DNA of 64,000 nucleotides from an uncultured Granulosicoccus sp. (GCA_947499955.1 CANMQI010000007.1:310001-374000), one strand, 5' to 3'; shown: positions 55,234 through 64,000, numbered from the stretch's first letter. A program made the numbers and translations. Notes: generated by a model from the sequence alone, not told the origin.

Positions 55234-57669
55234 TTACTTCTTGTCGGGACGTTTTCCCTGGAAAAGTATCTCGAACACTTCATCGTAGTGCCCGGCATGC
55301 TGAATATCGAGACCGGTCACGATGTGCTCGGGTAGCTCGTTGACATCACGGCGATTACCCGCAGGCAATATGACCTGCTTGATGCCGAGCCGTCTGGCTG
55401 CAATCAGCTTCTCCCGGACACCGCCAACCGGCAGAACTTCCCCGGTCAAGGTGATCTCACCAGTCATGGCAAACGCCTTGCGGACCGGTTTGTTCAGCGC
55501 CAGAGACAACAGGGCGCTGGTGATGCTGATACCGGCACTCGGACCATCCTTGGGTGTTGCGCCTTCGGGTACATGCAAGTGCAGGCTGTGCTTCATGAAC
55601 CAGTCCTTGCTGACGCCATAACGATCGCTGTTGGTCGTCACGTAACTGTGAGCTATCTGGGCAGATTCATTCATCACCTTGCCCAGTTGCCCAGTCAGTT
55701 TCAGGCCGCGTTCGCCCTCATGCACCGAGGTGGCTTCGATGGGCAGGGTCGCTCCACCCATTGATGTCCAGGCAAGGCCAGTGATGACGCCAACGCCGCC
55801 AAGTTGCTTTTCCACCCGGAAGGGTGGTTCGCCGACGAATTCGACCAGATTGCGATTACTGATGCTGACGGATCTGCTCTTGCCGAGCAGCTTCACGATG
55901 GATTTGCGCAGCACGCGGTGCAGCAGTTTTTCCAGGCTTCGCACGCCGGCTTCGCGGGCATAGCCCTCGATAAGTGCCTTGATGGCGGAATCGCTGATCT
56001 TGACCTGAGAGGTCTTGACGTTGTTGCGTTCCAGCAATCTTGGCCAGAGGTGCTTGCGAGCGATTTCAAGCTTTTCGCTGGCGATATAACCGCCCAGCCG
56101 AATGACGTCCATACGATCCAGCAGGGGACGCGGAATGGTGTCGAGCTGGTTGGCAGTACACACGAACAGAACCTTTGACAGGTCGACCCGCAGGTCCAGA
56201 TAGTGATCGAGAAATTCACTGTTCTGTTCAGGGTCAAGCACTTCGAGCAGGGCTGATGCCGGATCGCCCTGATGAGAGGCGCCTAACTTGTCGATTTCGT
56301 CCAGCATGATGACCGGGTTGGATACATCGACATCCTTCAAGGCCTGGACCAGCTTGCCCGGCATGGCCCCGATGTAAGTACGCCGATGGCCCTTTATCTC
56401 GGCCTCATCGCGCATGCCGCCCACACTGAAGCGATAGAACTTGCGTCCGAGGCATTCGGCAATGGATTTACCGATGGAGGTCTTGCCCACACCCGGAGGA
56501 CCGACGAACAGGAGTATCGAGCCGCTGATTTCGCCACGGAAAGAGCCCATGGCCAGAAACTCCAGAATGCGTTCCTTGATGTCCTCCAGACCTGCATGGT
56601 CCCGGTTGAGCACGGTCTTCGCATGCCGTAGCGACAATTTGTCCTTGGAGAAGTTACCCCAGGGAACGGAGCAGAGCCAGTCAAGGTAGTTGCGGGTAAC
56701 GCCGTACTCCGGTGAACCGGTTTCGAGGATGGATATCTTGTTGATTTCCTCATCGAAGCGCTTTTTCACGTGTTCGGGTGGCGTGCGTTTTTCCATTCGT
56801 TCCCGGAACTCGTCGATATCGGACGTGCGGTCATCCTTGGCAATACCCAGCTCGCGCTGGATGACCTTCAGCTCCTCGCGCAGAAAGAACTCGCGCTGGT
56901 GCTTGGACATCTTCTGTTCGACTTCGGAGCGAATCTCGGCCTGTAATCTGGCGACTTCCAGTTCCTTGTGCAGCAGTATCAATACACGTTCCATGCGCTT
57001 TTGCAGGGAGACCGTATCGAGAATCTGCTGCAGTTCCGGCCCGGGTGCCGTCGTGATGGCTGCGGCAAAGTCCGCCAGCGGGGAAGGGTCGTTCAGATTG
57101 AAGTGGTTGAGAAAATTCTTCAGCTCTTCGTTGTACAGGGGATTGAGCGGAATCAGTTCCTTGATGGCCTGAATCAGTGCCATGGCGTAGGCCTTGATTT
57201 CCGGGGTGTTCTTCGAGCGTTCGTTCGGGTAGGAGACTTCGGCGGCAAAAGGCGCCGTCCGGCTTATCCAGCCGTCAATGCGAAAACGCTGCATACCCTG
57301 GGCAATGAACTGGATCTTGCCGTTGCCACGCACCACATTATGCAATCTGACCACGCAGCCGGTATCGGCAAAGTCTTCAGGGGAAGCGCTGGCATGTTCA
57401 TCCTGATCACCGGCGTAGCAAAGCCCGAGCAGATGATGATCCATCTTCGCCAGACGCGAAAAGGTCTCCTCCCAGGGAGACTCGTCGATGACCAGTGGTT
57501 GTACCTGGGCGGGAAAGAAGGGCCGCTCGAAGATCGGCAGCAATAGCAGTTTGCCCGGCAGATTCTGCTCCGGGACAATCAAGCCCGTACCTGTCGTTGT
57601 GCGGTTGTCCCCGGAGTCTGTCTGCTCGGATTCGACAATCAGCGGTTCATCACTTTTTTTCGAGGCCAT
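55234..57669 (-). CDS. lon: Lon ATP-dependent protease
   Basis: Cytoplasmic AAA+ serine protease for misfolded and regulatory proteins. Start ATG 57669 (MASKKSDEPLIVESEQ), 811 aa; the longer frame adds 35 residues. An N-terminal substrate domain (about 35-220) leads to the AAA+ module with Walker A GPPGVGKTS near 390 and GGMRDEAEIKGHRRTYIGAMPG. The protease domain has the Ser-Lys dyad (PKDGPSAG near 711). It has a sigma-32-like promoter and two hairpins in its leader. Confidence 0.97.
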   Translation of the reverse strand: MASKKSDEPLIVESEQTDSGDNRTTTGTGLIVPEQNLPGKLLLLPIFERPFFPAQVQPLVIDESPWEETFSRLAKMDHHLLGLCYAGDQDEHASASPEDFADTGCVVRLHNVVRGNGKIQFIAQGMQRFRIDGWISRTAPFAAEVSYPNERSKNTPEIKAYAMALIQAIKELIPLNPLYNEELKNFLNHFNLNDPSPLADFAAAITTAPGPELQQILDTVSLQKRMERVLILLHKELEVARLQAEIRSEVEQKMSKHQREFFLREELKVIQRELGIAKDDRTSDIDEFRERMEKRTPPEHVKKRFDEEINKISILETGSPEYGVTRNYLDWLCSVPWGNFSKDKLSLRHAKTVLNRDHAGLEDIKERILEFLAMGSFRGEISGSILLFVGPPGVGKTSIGKSIAECLGRKFYRFSVGGMRDEAEIKGHRRTYIGAMPGKLVQALKDVDVSNPVIMLDEIDKLGASHQGDPASALLEVLDPEQNSEFLDHYLDLRVDLSKVLFVCTANQLDTIPRPLLDRMDVIRLGGYIASEKLEIARKHLWPRLLERNNVKTSQVKISDSAIKALIEGYAREAGVRSLEKLLHRVLRKSIVKLLGKSRSVSISNRNLVEFVGEPPFRVEKQLGGVGVITGLAWTSMGGATLPIEATSVHEGERGLKLTGQLGKVMNESAQIAHSYVTTNSDRYGVSKDWFMKHSLHLHVPEGATPKDGPSAGISITSALLSLALNKPVRKAFAMTGEITLTGEVLPVGGVREKLIAARRLGIKQVILPAGNRRDVNELPEHIVTGLDIQHAGHYDEVFEILFQGKRPDKK

Positions 57670-57701
57670 GGAAGATCTTGTTCTGCTGTTGGTCCGGATC
57701 A

Positions 57702-57716
57702 CTTGCCTGTGGCAAG
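57702..57716 (-). promoter_or_regulatory. first leader hairpin of lon
   Basis: CTTGCC (57702-57707) and GGCAAG (57711-57716) form a perfect 6-bp stem with a 3-base loop, 33 bases before the lon ATG. Confidence 0.45.
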
Positions 57717-57721
57717 CCAAT

Positions 57722-57741
57722 ACCGCCAGCGTACTGGCGGT
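57722..57741 (-). promoter_or_regulatory. second leader hairpin of lon
   Basis: ACCGCCAG (57722-57729) pairs perfectly with CTGGCGGT (57734-57741) around a CGTA loop. With the neighbouring stem it fills most of the predicted lon 5' leader. Confidence 0.5.
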
Positions 57742-57765
57742 CAAGGGGAAAGAGGTACCGTGAAC

Positions 57766-57791
57766 ATATGCCATGCTGCCGCATTTTCAAG
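57766..57791 (-). promoter_or_regulatory. sigma-32-like heat-shock promoter of lon
   Basis: On the minus strand, a perfect CTTGAAA (57791-57785) is followed after 11 bases by an eight-base -10-like element ending CATAT (57773-57766), similar to CCCCATNT. The start site would be about 90 bases before lon. E. coli lon is a known sigma-32 gene. Confidence 0.6.
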
Positions 57792-57867
57792 CCGCCGTCA
57801 CAATTAACGGTGGTTGCCGATCCTGATCGGAACTGCGCAAGCACCTGTTTGTCCCCGATCAGCCTCT

Positions 57868-59874
57868 TCAGTCGGCAGCCAGCAGATTCATCAGTCCCTT
57901 GAGCGCATCCTTGCCGGCTGCCCGCGACGCTTCTGCATTGCCCGCATCGAGTTCGCCCATGAAAATGACATCATCCGGCGGTAGGTCGGCCAGGAATCGG
58001 CTGGGCTCACAGGCGCCGGTTTCCCCGAATTGCTGGCGAGCACGAGAACGGGTGAAGGTCAGGGTGTGGCGTGCCCGGGTCATGCCCACATAACACAGGC
58101 GTCGCTCTTCTTCGATGGTGTCTGCCTCGACGCTGTTGCGGTGAGGCAGCAGGTCCTCTTCCATGCCGACCATGAAGACATGCGGGTATTCCAGACCCTT
58201 GGCCGCATGCAGCGTCATCATCTGAACCTGATTGTCATCGGATTCGTCGTCCTGACGCGAGAGCATGTCATGCAGGCACAGTGAGCGTACGACTTCGGAC
58301 AGGGGCTGGTCCTTCTGCTCATCGTCTGTCAGCAGGCGCTCGATCCAGGCGAACAGTTCGCCGGTATTTTCGATGGCGCGTTGTGCCTTGGGCGGCGAGT
58401 CATGCACTTGCTGCAACCAGTCGGTGTAGTCGATGTCTTCGAAGACGCTCTTGACCACGGCCAGCGTGTCGCCACGCTCGGCGTTATCGGCGTTCAGGGT
58501 CAGCCAGTTGGCAAAGCGCTGCAGTCGCTGCAGAGGGCGGCCACTGAGCTGAGTCTCCAAACCGATGTCGTGACAGGCTGCAAACATGCTGATATTGCGG
58601 TTGCGGGCGTGCTGACCCAGCTTGGCCAGCGTGCTGGGGCCGATCTCCCGACGCGGTGTATTGATACAACGCATGAATGCGGTGTCGTCATCCGGGTTCA
58701 CCAACAGCTTGAGATAGGCCAGCATGTCCTTGATTTCGGGCTTGTCGAAAAACGAGCTGCCACCGCTGATGCTGTAGGGGATCTGTTTTTCGCGCATGGC
58801 TTGCTCGAAGGCACGCGATTGAAAGTTGCTGCGATAGAGGATCGCGAAATCGCCCCAACGCGTATCCTTCTGATAGTGGCGCGTGAGAATCTCGGCGGCG
58901 ACCCATTCGGCTTCATCTAGTGTGTGCTTGCAGGTCGATACGCGTAGCGGATCACCCAGACCCAGATCACTCCACAGGGCTTTTTCGAACTCATGGGGGT
59001 TGTGGCTGATGACGGCGTTTGCGCAACGCAGAATGCGCTGACTGGAGCGATAGTTCTGTTCCAGTTTGATGACCCGAAGATTGGGGTAATCGATCTTCAG
59101 ATTCATCAGGTTTTCCGGCTTGGCACCGCGCCAGGAGTAGATGGACTGATCGTCGTCACCTACCGCTGTAAATGCGCCGAACTTGTCGACCAGCTGACGC
59201 ACCAGCTCGTACTGGGCGGCATTGGTGTCCTGATACTCATCCACCAGCATGTGTCGCACCTTGCCGCGCCACTTGTCGCGTATGTCGGTATGTTCGCGCA
59301 GCAGCTCTACCGGCAGGCTGATGAGATCATCGAAGTCGACCGAGTTGCAGGCTCGCAGCAGTTCGTTGTAACGGGCATACAGGAGGGCGGCCACGCGCTC
59401 ATTGTCATCCACGGCTGCTGCAGAGGCGCCGTCGGGAGTAATGAATTCGTTTTTCCAGTGCGAGATCATGTTCTGCAGATCTCGTTCTTCAATGGCGCTG
59501 TTGCCCTCGCGAATGAGTTCGCGCAATGCGCTCATCGAGTCGTGCTGGTCCAGAATGGTGAAACCCTTGCGCAGGCCGATGGCTTCCCCATCCTTGTGCA
59601 GCATCTCCATGCCCAGACGGTGAAAGGTGGCAATGGTCAGACCTTTCATCTGCTGCGGTGACAGCTGTTTCTTCAGGCGCGCCCGCATTTCATTGGATGC
59701 CTTGTTGGTAAAGGTCACCGCAACGATGGACGTGGGGGAGTAGTTCTGTTTTTCGATCAGCCAGGCAATCTTCTGGGTGATGACGCCGGTCTTGCCGCTA
59801 CCGGCACCAGCCAGTACCAGCAAAGGGGTCTCGAAATGTCTGACGGCGGCCAGTTGTTGAGGATTCAGGCCCAT
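57868..59874 (-). CDS. rep: Rep ATP-dependent DNA helicase
   Basis: A 668-aa superfamily 1A 3'-5' helicase that clears protein blocks ahead of forks. It begins MGLNPQQLAAVRHFETPLLVLAGAGSGKT, with Walker A at 22-29. VAVTFTNKASNEMRAR, DEYQDTNAAQYELV (motif II), GDDDQSIYSWRGA (motif III) and TLHAAKGLEYPHVFMVG (motif V-like) follow. Length and sequence favour Rep over UvrD. It is transcribed away from the phosphatase gene and toward lon. Confidence 0.95.
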   Translation of the reverse strand: MGLNPQQLAAVRHFETPLLVLAGAGSGKTGVITQKIAWLIEKQNYSPTSIVAVTFTNKASNEMRARLKKQLSPQQMKGLTIATFHRLGMEMLHKDGEAIGLRKGFTILDQHDSMSALRELIREGNSAIEERDLQNMISHWKNEFITPDGASAAAVDDNERVAALLYARYNELLRACNSVDFDDLISLPVELLREHTDIRDKWRGKVRHMLVDEYQDTNAAQYELVRQLVDKFGAFTAVGDDDQSIYSWRGAKPENLMNLKIDYPNLRVIKLEQNYRSSQRILRCANAVISHNPHEFEKALWSDLGLGDPLRVSTCKHTLDEAEWVAAEILTRHYQKDTRWGDFAILYRSNFQSRAFEQAMREKQIPYSISGGSSFFDKPEIKDMLAYLKLLVNPDDDTAFMRCINTPRREIGPSTLAKLGQHARNRNISMFAACHDIGLETQLSGRPLQRLQRFANWLTLNADNAERGDTLAVVKSVFEDIDYTDWLQQVHDSPPKAQRAIENTGELFAWIERLLTDDEQKDQPLSEVVRSLCLHDMLSRQDDESDDNQVQMMTLHAAKGLEYPHVFMVGMEEDLLPHRNSVEADTIEEERRLCYVGMTRARHTLTFTRSRARQQFGETGACEPSRFLADLPPDDVIFMGELDAGNAEASRAAGKDALKGLMNLLAAD

Positions 59875-60094
59875 TGAGAGGATCGGTTAAGGCAGTGACG
59901 GGTGGGCAAGTCTACTGCTTTCCGCAGGCAATGTTCGGTGTTGACGGTAACGATGGTCACTATTGTTGGCTGATTCGTCAGGCATGTCCGGTTTCAGGCG
60001 TGACTGGTCCGTACCTTGCGTTTGTCAGAGGATAACCAGGCCCTTGCTCAACTCGACGACAAGGATTCATGTGACAGGCAGGCAAGACCGTATA

Positions 60095-60928
60095 ATGAAC
60101 GCTGACAATGACAGCAGTGGAGCATTTGTGGAACTTGACATGCAGGTGGCGCGGCAGGCTGCCGAGGAGGCCGCGCAAGCGGCTCAACAGGTAATCAGCG
60201 ACTTTCTCGCGCGGGGGGACTGGAATGTGACCCTGAAATCGGATCAATCACCGGTCACCGAAGTCGACGTTGCTGCGGAGAAGGCCATCAAGTCCGTGTT
60301 GACGACCGCCTTGCCCGGTGCCGCCTTTTTCGGCGAGGAAACCGGCAAGTCGGCTGCCACCGAGGGTAATGGACTGCGCTGGCTGGTCGATCCCATTGAT
60401 GGGACCAAGAGTTTCATACGAGGATCGCGCTATTACTCGACACAGATTGCACTCGAAGTGGACAATGAGTTACGTCTGGGTGTCTCGAATGCGCCTGCCT
60501 ACGGTGAGCGTCTGGTAGCCGAAGCCGGCAAAGGTGCCTGGCTGGATGGACGTGAAGTGCATTGTAACGAGGTCACCTCCATCGACGATGCGTTCTTCTC
60601 GGCAGGCAATCTGACCACGCTTGCGCGTGATGCCGAGGCCTGGGCGCGTTATGCCGCCATCGTGGGGCGCGCCCGTCGAGTACGGGGTTATGGCGATTTC
60701 TGTCACTACCATCAGCTGTGCTGTGGGCAGGCTGATCTGGTGCTGGAATCGGATGTGAACATTCTGGATATTGCCGCATTGACCGTGGCGGTCAGGGCTG
60801 CCGGTGGCATCATCACGGACATGCAGGGTCAGCCGATCAATGATGCGACGACCTCTGTCCTGGCGGCCTGCACGGAAACCCTGCACGCAGAGGCATTGGC
60901 TCTGCTGCAAGGTGGCTGCGGGCAGTAG
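60095..60928 (+). CDS. hisN: inositol monophosphatase family protein, HisN-type histidinol-phosphatase
   Basis: A 277-aa Mg-dependent phosphatase. Start ATG 60095 (MNADNDSSGAFVELDMQ) or GTG 60128. Motifs: SDQSPVTEVDVAAEKA near residue 49, GEETG near 81, the metal-binding DPIDGTKSFIRG near 99, and VLESDVNILDIAALTVAVRAAGG near 215. The set fits the histidinol-phosphate phosphatase group better than SuhB or CysQ, but the substrate is inferred. HisZ elsewhere in the window fits a dispersed histidine pathway. Confidence 0.8.
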   Translation: MNADNDSSGAFVELDMQVARQAAEEAAQAAQQVISDFLARGDWNVTLKSDQSPVTEVDVAAEKAIKSVLTTALPGAAFFGEETGKSAATEGNGLRWLVDPIDGTKSFIRGSRYYSTQIALEVDNELRLGVSNAPAYGERLVAEAGKGAWLDGREVHCNEVTSIDDAFFSAGNLTTLARDAEAWARYAAIVGRARRVRGYGDFCHYHQLCCGQADLVLESDVNILDIAALTVAVRAAGGIITDMQGQPINDATTSVLAACTETLHAEALALLQGGCGQ

Positions 60929-60946
60929 GATGACAGAGCGGCGAGC

Positions 60947-62227
60947 GTGAAACTTCCCTATTACAACCCCGGTCGCCGCAGCCTGACCTTCTCGCTGTTT
61001 CTGGTGCTGACGCTGACGCTGTTGGTGCTGACAGGCCTTGGAGTCTTTCGCCTGTACTTCGGCTTCGAGTGGACAGCCGGGAACAACGACTCTGGGCAGT
61101 TGTTCACGTTGAGTGTGCGAGGCGGCAGGTCATTCAATCTGTTCGAGGCTGATTCGTTTGGCCGTACGTTCTGGAGCAGCCTGCTGATATTGCTGATGCT
61201 GTGTCTGCTGATGCCGCTGTTTCGCCTGGCAGGTGCTGCCATCATCGCCGGGCTGTCGGTCGCAGCATTGTTGTTCACGCATGTCCAGATGGCGGACAGT
61301 TCATCGCGTATTCCCGTGGAATTCGAGTTGCTGATGGTGCTGGTTCTGTTTGGCACCTATGTGCTGCTGGGATATATCGGCGAGGTGCGTGACCGCAAAC
61401 GAGTGCACCGTCTGTTGAGCCAGTATGTGCCGGCCGAACTGGCAAGGGAGTACCAGCGCGACCCGCAAGCTGTCAGCAGGTCGGGTGTGCAGCGAGAGAT
61501 CAGCGTGTTGTTCTGCGATGTGGTCGGGTTTACCGCCAAGTCCGAACAGCTGACACCGCCACAATTGGCGGAGTGGCTCAATATGTATTTCACCTACGTG
61601 AGTCGTATCGTGGTGCGTTACCGCGGCTCCATCGACAAGTACATGGGCGATAGCGTCATGGCTGTCTGGGGCGCGCCATCCCCCAGCCAGACGCATGCGC
61701 ACGATGCCCTGTGTGCCGGCATGGATATCCAGGCCGAGGTGGAGACGCTCAATGCCCGCTATCGGGACAAGAATCTGCCGACGGTTGTCATGGGCATCGG
61801 CATCAGTACCGGACCTGCCATGGTCGGCCCACTGGGGTCCGAATACCGTATGGATTACACCGTGGTTGGTGACAGTGTGAACGTGGCACAACGTCTGGAG
61901 GCGCAGACCCGCAAGTACAAGGTGCCTGTCATTGTCAGCGACAAGACAGCGGTGGAGCTACCCGGCATGGCCTTTCGCGAACTCGATACCGTTACCGTGA
62001 CGGGGCGCAGCCAGCCGGTCACCATGTATGAGCCGCTGGGCAGCCGAGAGACGCTCAGTGAGCAGGTTCTGCAGCGAGTCGAACTGCACGATCAGGCGAT
62101 GGCTGCGAGTCGTTCAGGGGACTGGGATGCCGCTGTCGAGCTGTTTGGCCGCCTGCGCGAGGAGTGGGGGCCAACCTCCATGTACGATCTGTATCTACGC
62201 GGTATCGAGCAGGCCCGCAAGATCTGA
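60947..62227 (+). CDS. membrane-bound class III adenylate/guanylate cyclase
   Basis: A 426-aa protein with a GTG start at 60947. Three or four membrane segments in residues 12-145 surround a short periplasmic part (RLYFGFEWTAGNNDSGQLF). The cyclase domain (about 180-360) has the metal aspartates in ISVLFCDVVGFT and DKYMGDSVMAVWGAP, and the transition-state Asn/Arg in VVGDSVNVAQRLE, so it should be active. It resembles CyaA2/CyaB-type cyclases without a CHASE2 domain. No cAMP receptor is nearby. Only 18 bases follow the hisN stop. Confidence 0.88.
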   Translation: MKLPYYNPGRRSLTFSLFLVLTLTLLVLTGLGVFRLYFGFEWTAGNNDSGQLFTLSVRGGRSFNLFEADSFGRTFWSSLLILLMLCLLMPLFRLAGAAIIAGLSVAALLFTHVQMADSSSRIPVEFELLMVLVLFGTYVLLGYIGEVRDRKRVHRLLSQYVPAELAREYQRDPQAVSRSGVQREISVLFCDVVGFTAKSEQLTPPQLAEWLNMYFTYVSRIVVRYRGSIDKYMGDSVMAVWGAPSPSQTHAHDALCAGMDIQAEVETLNARYRDKNLPTVVMGIGISTGPAMVGPLGSEYRMDYTVVGDSVNVAQRLEAQTRKYKVPVIVSDKTAVELPGMAFRELDTVTVTGRSQPVTMYEPLGSRETLSEQVLQRVELHDQAMAASRSGDWDAAVELFGRLREEWGPTSMYDLYLRGIEQARKI

Positions 62228-62238
62228 GTGCTGACGTA

Positions 62239-62952
62239 TCACGGATCGGTGTCGATCGCTTTCCACTGATGTCCGTCGAAGTGCTCCTGTGGACGAAAAT
62301 CTGTCTTGTATTGCATCTTCTGACAACCATCGACCCAATAACCAAGATACAGATACGGCAAGTCGGTGGCGGTGCACAGCTCGATCTGCTGCATGATGCT
62401 GAAACGCCCCAGACCTCGGTCAACCTGGTCGGGATCGAAGAAGGTATAGACCGCTGACAGTCCATCGTCTGTGGCGTCTGTGACAGCAACGGCAATGATC
62501 TGCTTGTTCAGACGTATGTCGACAAACAGGGTCTCTCCCCAGGGGTTCAGCAGAAAGCGTTCGAAGTCTTCCGGCTCCGGATCGTCCATGCCGCCATCGG
62601 GGTGACGGGCAGCAAGGTAACGCTGATAGAGGTGAAAATACTCATCGGTGTAACATGCTTCACGAAAGTCCACGCTCAGGTCCTGATTTCGCTTGCAGTT
62701 GCGCCGATCGGTGCGCCTCATCCTGAAGTCATTGCACACGATGCGCACTGAAACGCAGGCAGAGCAACCCGTGCAACCCGGGCGATAGACATATTCTCCT
62801 GAACGCCGAAATCCTCGTTTTATCAACTGGTTATAAACAGCGCGTGGGTGAGGGTGGTGCGGATCTGCATAAATATTCACCGCTTCCCGGTCTTCCAGAT
62901 AGCTACAGGGATTGATCGACCCCTGATACAGCTTGATGCGTTGTTGGATCAT
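62239..62952 (-). CDS. bpt: aspartate/glutamate leucyltransferase-type protein (Bpt)
   Basis: A 237-aa aminoacyl-tRNA-protein transferase of the Ate/Bpt family, which adds leucine to N-terminal Asp or Glu in the bacterial N-end rule. Features are RIKLYQGSINPCSYLEDREA, the cysteine cluster PGCTGCSACVSVRI near 58, DPDQVDRGLGRFSIMQQIE, and YLYLGYWVDGCQKMQYKTDFRP. Family cysteines are retained. It converges with the cyclase gene; the two stops are 11 bases apart. ClpS/ClpA are not in the window. Confidence 0.92.
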   Translation of the reverse strand: MIQQRIKLYQGSINPCSYLEDREAVNIYADPHHPHPRAVYNQLIKRGFRRSGEYVYRPGCTGCSACVSVRIVCNDFRMRRTDRRNCKRNQDLSVDFREACYTDEYFHLYQRYLAARHPDGGMDDPEPEDFERFLLNPWGETLFVDIRLNKQIIAVAVTDATDDGLSAVYTFFDPDQVDRGLGRFSIMQQIELCTATDLPYLYLGYWVDGCQKMQYKTDFRPQEHFDGHQWKAIDTDP

Positions 62953-63113
62953 GCGAAGGATGTTATCAGAGGGGGTTAAACGGGCCCAATTATTAGAACT
63001 TCGTCACAAAACTTGTTCGGTTGACAGTAGGTCACAATGTTACATGAGGGGGGTGTTATTATCCGTTCCCTACCTTGGCGCGGGGTTGTAGGACTGGCGC
63101 CTCAGCTGACGGA

Positions 63114-63593
63114 ATGAATGTCATGGGCGCTAGCGTCACCAAACGAATCAACACTCGAATCCTCCTTGCATTACTCGGTCGAACACTGCTCCGGCAGGTC
63201 AGATTCCCGACATTCATGCGTGCACTGGTCGAGTCCCTCATGTTCTGCTGCGTATTTCTGGCGGCAGGGTATGTCAGCCTGGGCTACTCGGTAACGGCCA
63301 TGTTGCCTCCGATGGTACCGGTTGTTTTCATCATGATGTTGTCGATGGTGTTCAGCGGTGTGTATCGCAAGGAGATCACGGATTCCATCATGAATGTGTA
63401 CTGGCATTCAGCCTACGGCTTTGTGCTTGCCACGATTGTCTTCCTCGCTTTCGTGCCGATGATCGGACCGGAGTTCGCCAGTCAGAAATTCAAGTTCTTC
63501 TTCCTGTTCTTCGCCTTCTTCGTGATCAACACGATGCGACCGGTGATCTCGGGCACGGACTTCATGGACGGCGGTGGCCGTCGTACGAACTAG
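63114..63593 (+). CDS. truncated-looking membrane domain of an exopolysaccharide glycosyltransferase
   Basis: A 159-aa protein (ATG 63114, MNVMGASVTKRIN; ATG 63123 also possible). About four membrane segments: ALVESLMFCCVFLAAGYVSLGY, VVFIMMLSMVFSGVY, SAYGFVLATIVFLAFVPMI, and FFFLFFAFFVINTM. Spacing and short motifs (SMVFSGVYRKE; RPVISGTDFMD) resemble the N-terminal half of sugar transferases of the XrtA/PEP-CTERM EpsB type, which normally continue for another 300 residues. Here the frame stops soon after the last helix, and no matching sequence is visible downstream in other frames. It may be a remnant or a free-standing membrane domain; family assignment is tentative. Confidence 0.5.
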   Translation: MNVMGASVTKRINTRILLALLGRTLLRQVRFPTFMRALVESLMFCCVFLAAGYVSLGYSVTAMLPPMVPVVFIMMLSMVFSGVYRKEITDSIMNVYWHSAYGFVLATIVFLAFVPMIGPEFASQKFKFFFLFFAFFVINTMRPVISGTDFMDGGGRRTN

Positions 63594-63748
63594 ACATCCT
63601 TGTCAGGCAGTTGCCAGGCCGAAGACGACACTCTGCCAGCCAGTCTCCAGTGACTGCCGTCCACCGCCTCTGACACCAGGGCTATCCCGTTACGAATTTC
63701 CCCGAATAGCCGGGCAGCCCGAACATGACTCGGGCCTTCGACGGGGAG

Positions 63749-64000
63749 TCAGGCCAGAGTTGCCGGATAATCGCGAAGCGCCCGCTCCAGTTCCTGCTCG
63801 GAAGCCAGCCATTCAATATCATCCAACGCCTGCTGATACGTCTGCAAGGACAACCAGGCTGCGTTGTCTTCATTGAGTCGTTTATCGCAATGCTCCTTCC
63901 AACGACGGTGTTGTTCGTCGCTGAGTGCCTGCGGATAGTTACGAGCCAGATAACGCCAGACCATCTCATCAAGACGCTTGTCATCGAAGCGGCCCACCTG
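63749..64000 (-). CDS. sbcB: exodeoxyribonuclease I, C-terminal part (partial)
   Basis: The last 84 or so codons of a minus-strand gene that continues past the window. VWRYLARNYPQALSDEQHRRWKEHCDKRLN matches the C-terminal region of exonuclease I (E. coli: RYRARNFPETLTDEEQRRW). The frame is open to base 64000, so the Met at 63997 is internal. The enzyme degrades single-stranded DNA 3'-5' in repair. Only the non-catalytic C-terminal domain is present here. Confidence 0.8.
   Translation of the reverse strand, partial: QVGRFDDKRLDEMVWRYLARNYPQALSDEQHRRWKEHCDKRLNEDNAAWLSLQTYQQALDDIEWLASEQELERALRDYPATLA

Overview
This 64 kb window is a gene-dense chromosomal segment of a gammaproteobacterium. Marker blocks fit that class: hfq-hflX-hflK-hflC-(DUF2065)-hisZ-purA, rnr-rlmB-rpsF-rpsR-rplI-dnaB-alr, valS-holC-pepA diverging from lptF-lptG, xerD-dsbC, the 7Fe ferredoxin fdxA, and the arginyltransferase bpt. 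The presence of hrcA in front of grpE-dnaK-dnaJ and of a propionyl-CoA carboxylase operon points away from the enterics and towards a free-living, probably marine lineage of the Chromatiales or Granulosicoccus type. That placement is inference from gene content only.

Layout. 0.2-5.6 kb: heat-shock cluster hrcA-grpE-dnaK-dnaJ. 5.6-7.9 kb (minus): an EamA exporter and an orphan CcmI-like cytochrome c maturation protein. 8.0-14.4 kb (minus): propionate activation and carboxylation operon (prpE, pccB, pccA, methylmalonyl-CoA epimerase, a second VOC protein), preceded by a secreted protein with a GlyGly-CTERM-like tail. 15.6-22.3 kb: hfq cluster through purA. 22.5-23.9 kb: a membrane/coiled-coil protein of unknown function and tRNA-Leu(CAG). 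24.0-33.7 kb: rnr to alr. 33.9-41.1 kb: fdxA, galU, an MFS permease, a LemA/TPM membrane set and an ABC-F ATPase. 41.1-50 kb: a putative outer-membrane protein, a DUF2970 protein, valS, holC, pepA, lptF, lptG and an RDD protein. 50.4-55.2 kb: a histone H1-like Lys/Ala repeat protein, moeA, xerD, dsbC and a DUF3187 protein. 55.2-64 kb: lon, rep, a HisN-type phosphatase, a membrane adenylate/guanylate cyclase, bpt, a truncated-looking polytopic membrane protein, and the 3' end of sbcB running off the window.

Most genes are housekeeping. The two features that stand out most are both lysine/alanine repeat tracts. RNase R (1175 aa) carries a basic tail of about 290 residues built on a 5-residue KKAVS-like unit. 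A separate 171-aa protein at 50.4 kb is built almost entirely on a 6-residue KKKAVS/G unit. Other points for a second look are sigma-32-like promoters before dnaK and lon with no CIRCE operator visible despite hrcA, structured 5' leaders before hfq, rpsF and lon, a 30-codon small ORF upstream of the H1-like gene, and the membrane half of what looks like an exopolysaccharide glycosyltransferase at 63 kb. I saw no CRISPR array, prophage, insertion sequence or obvious defence island. Starts, promoters and terminators were judged by eye; no database search was possible.
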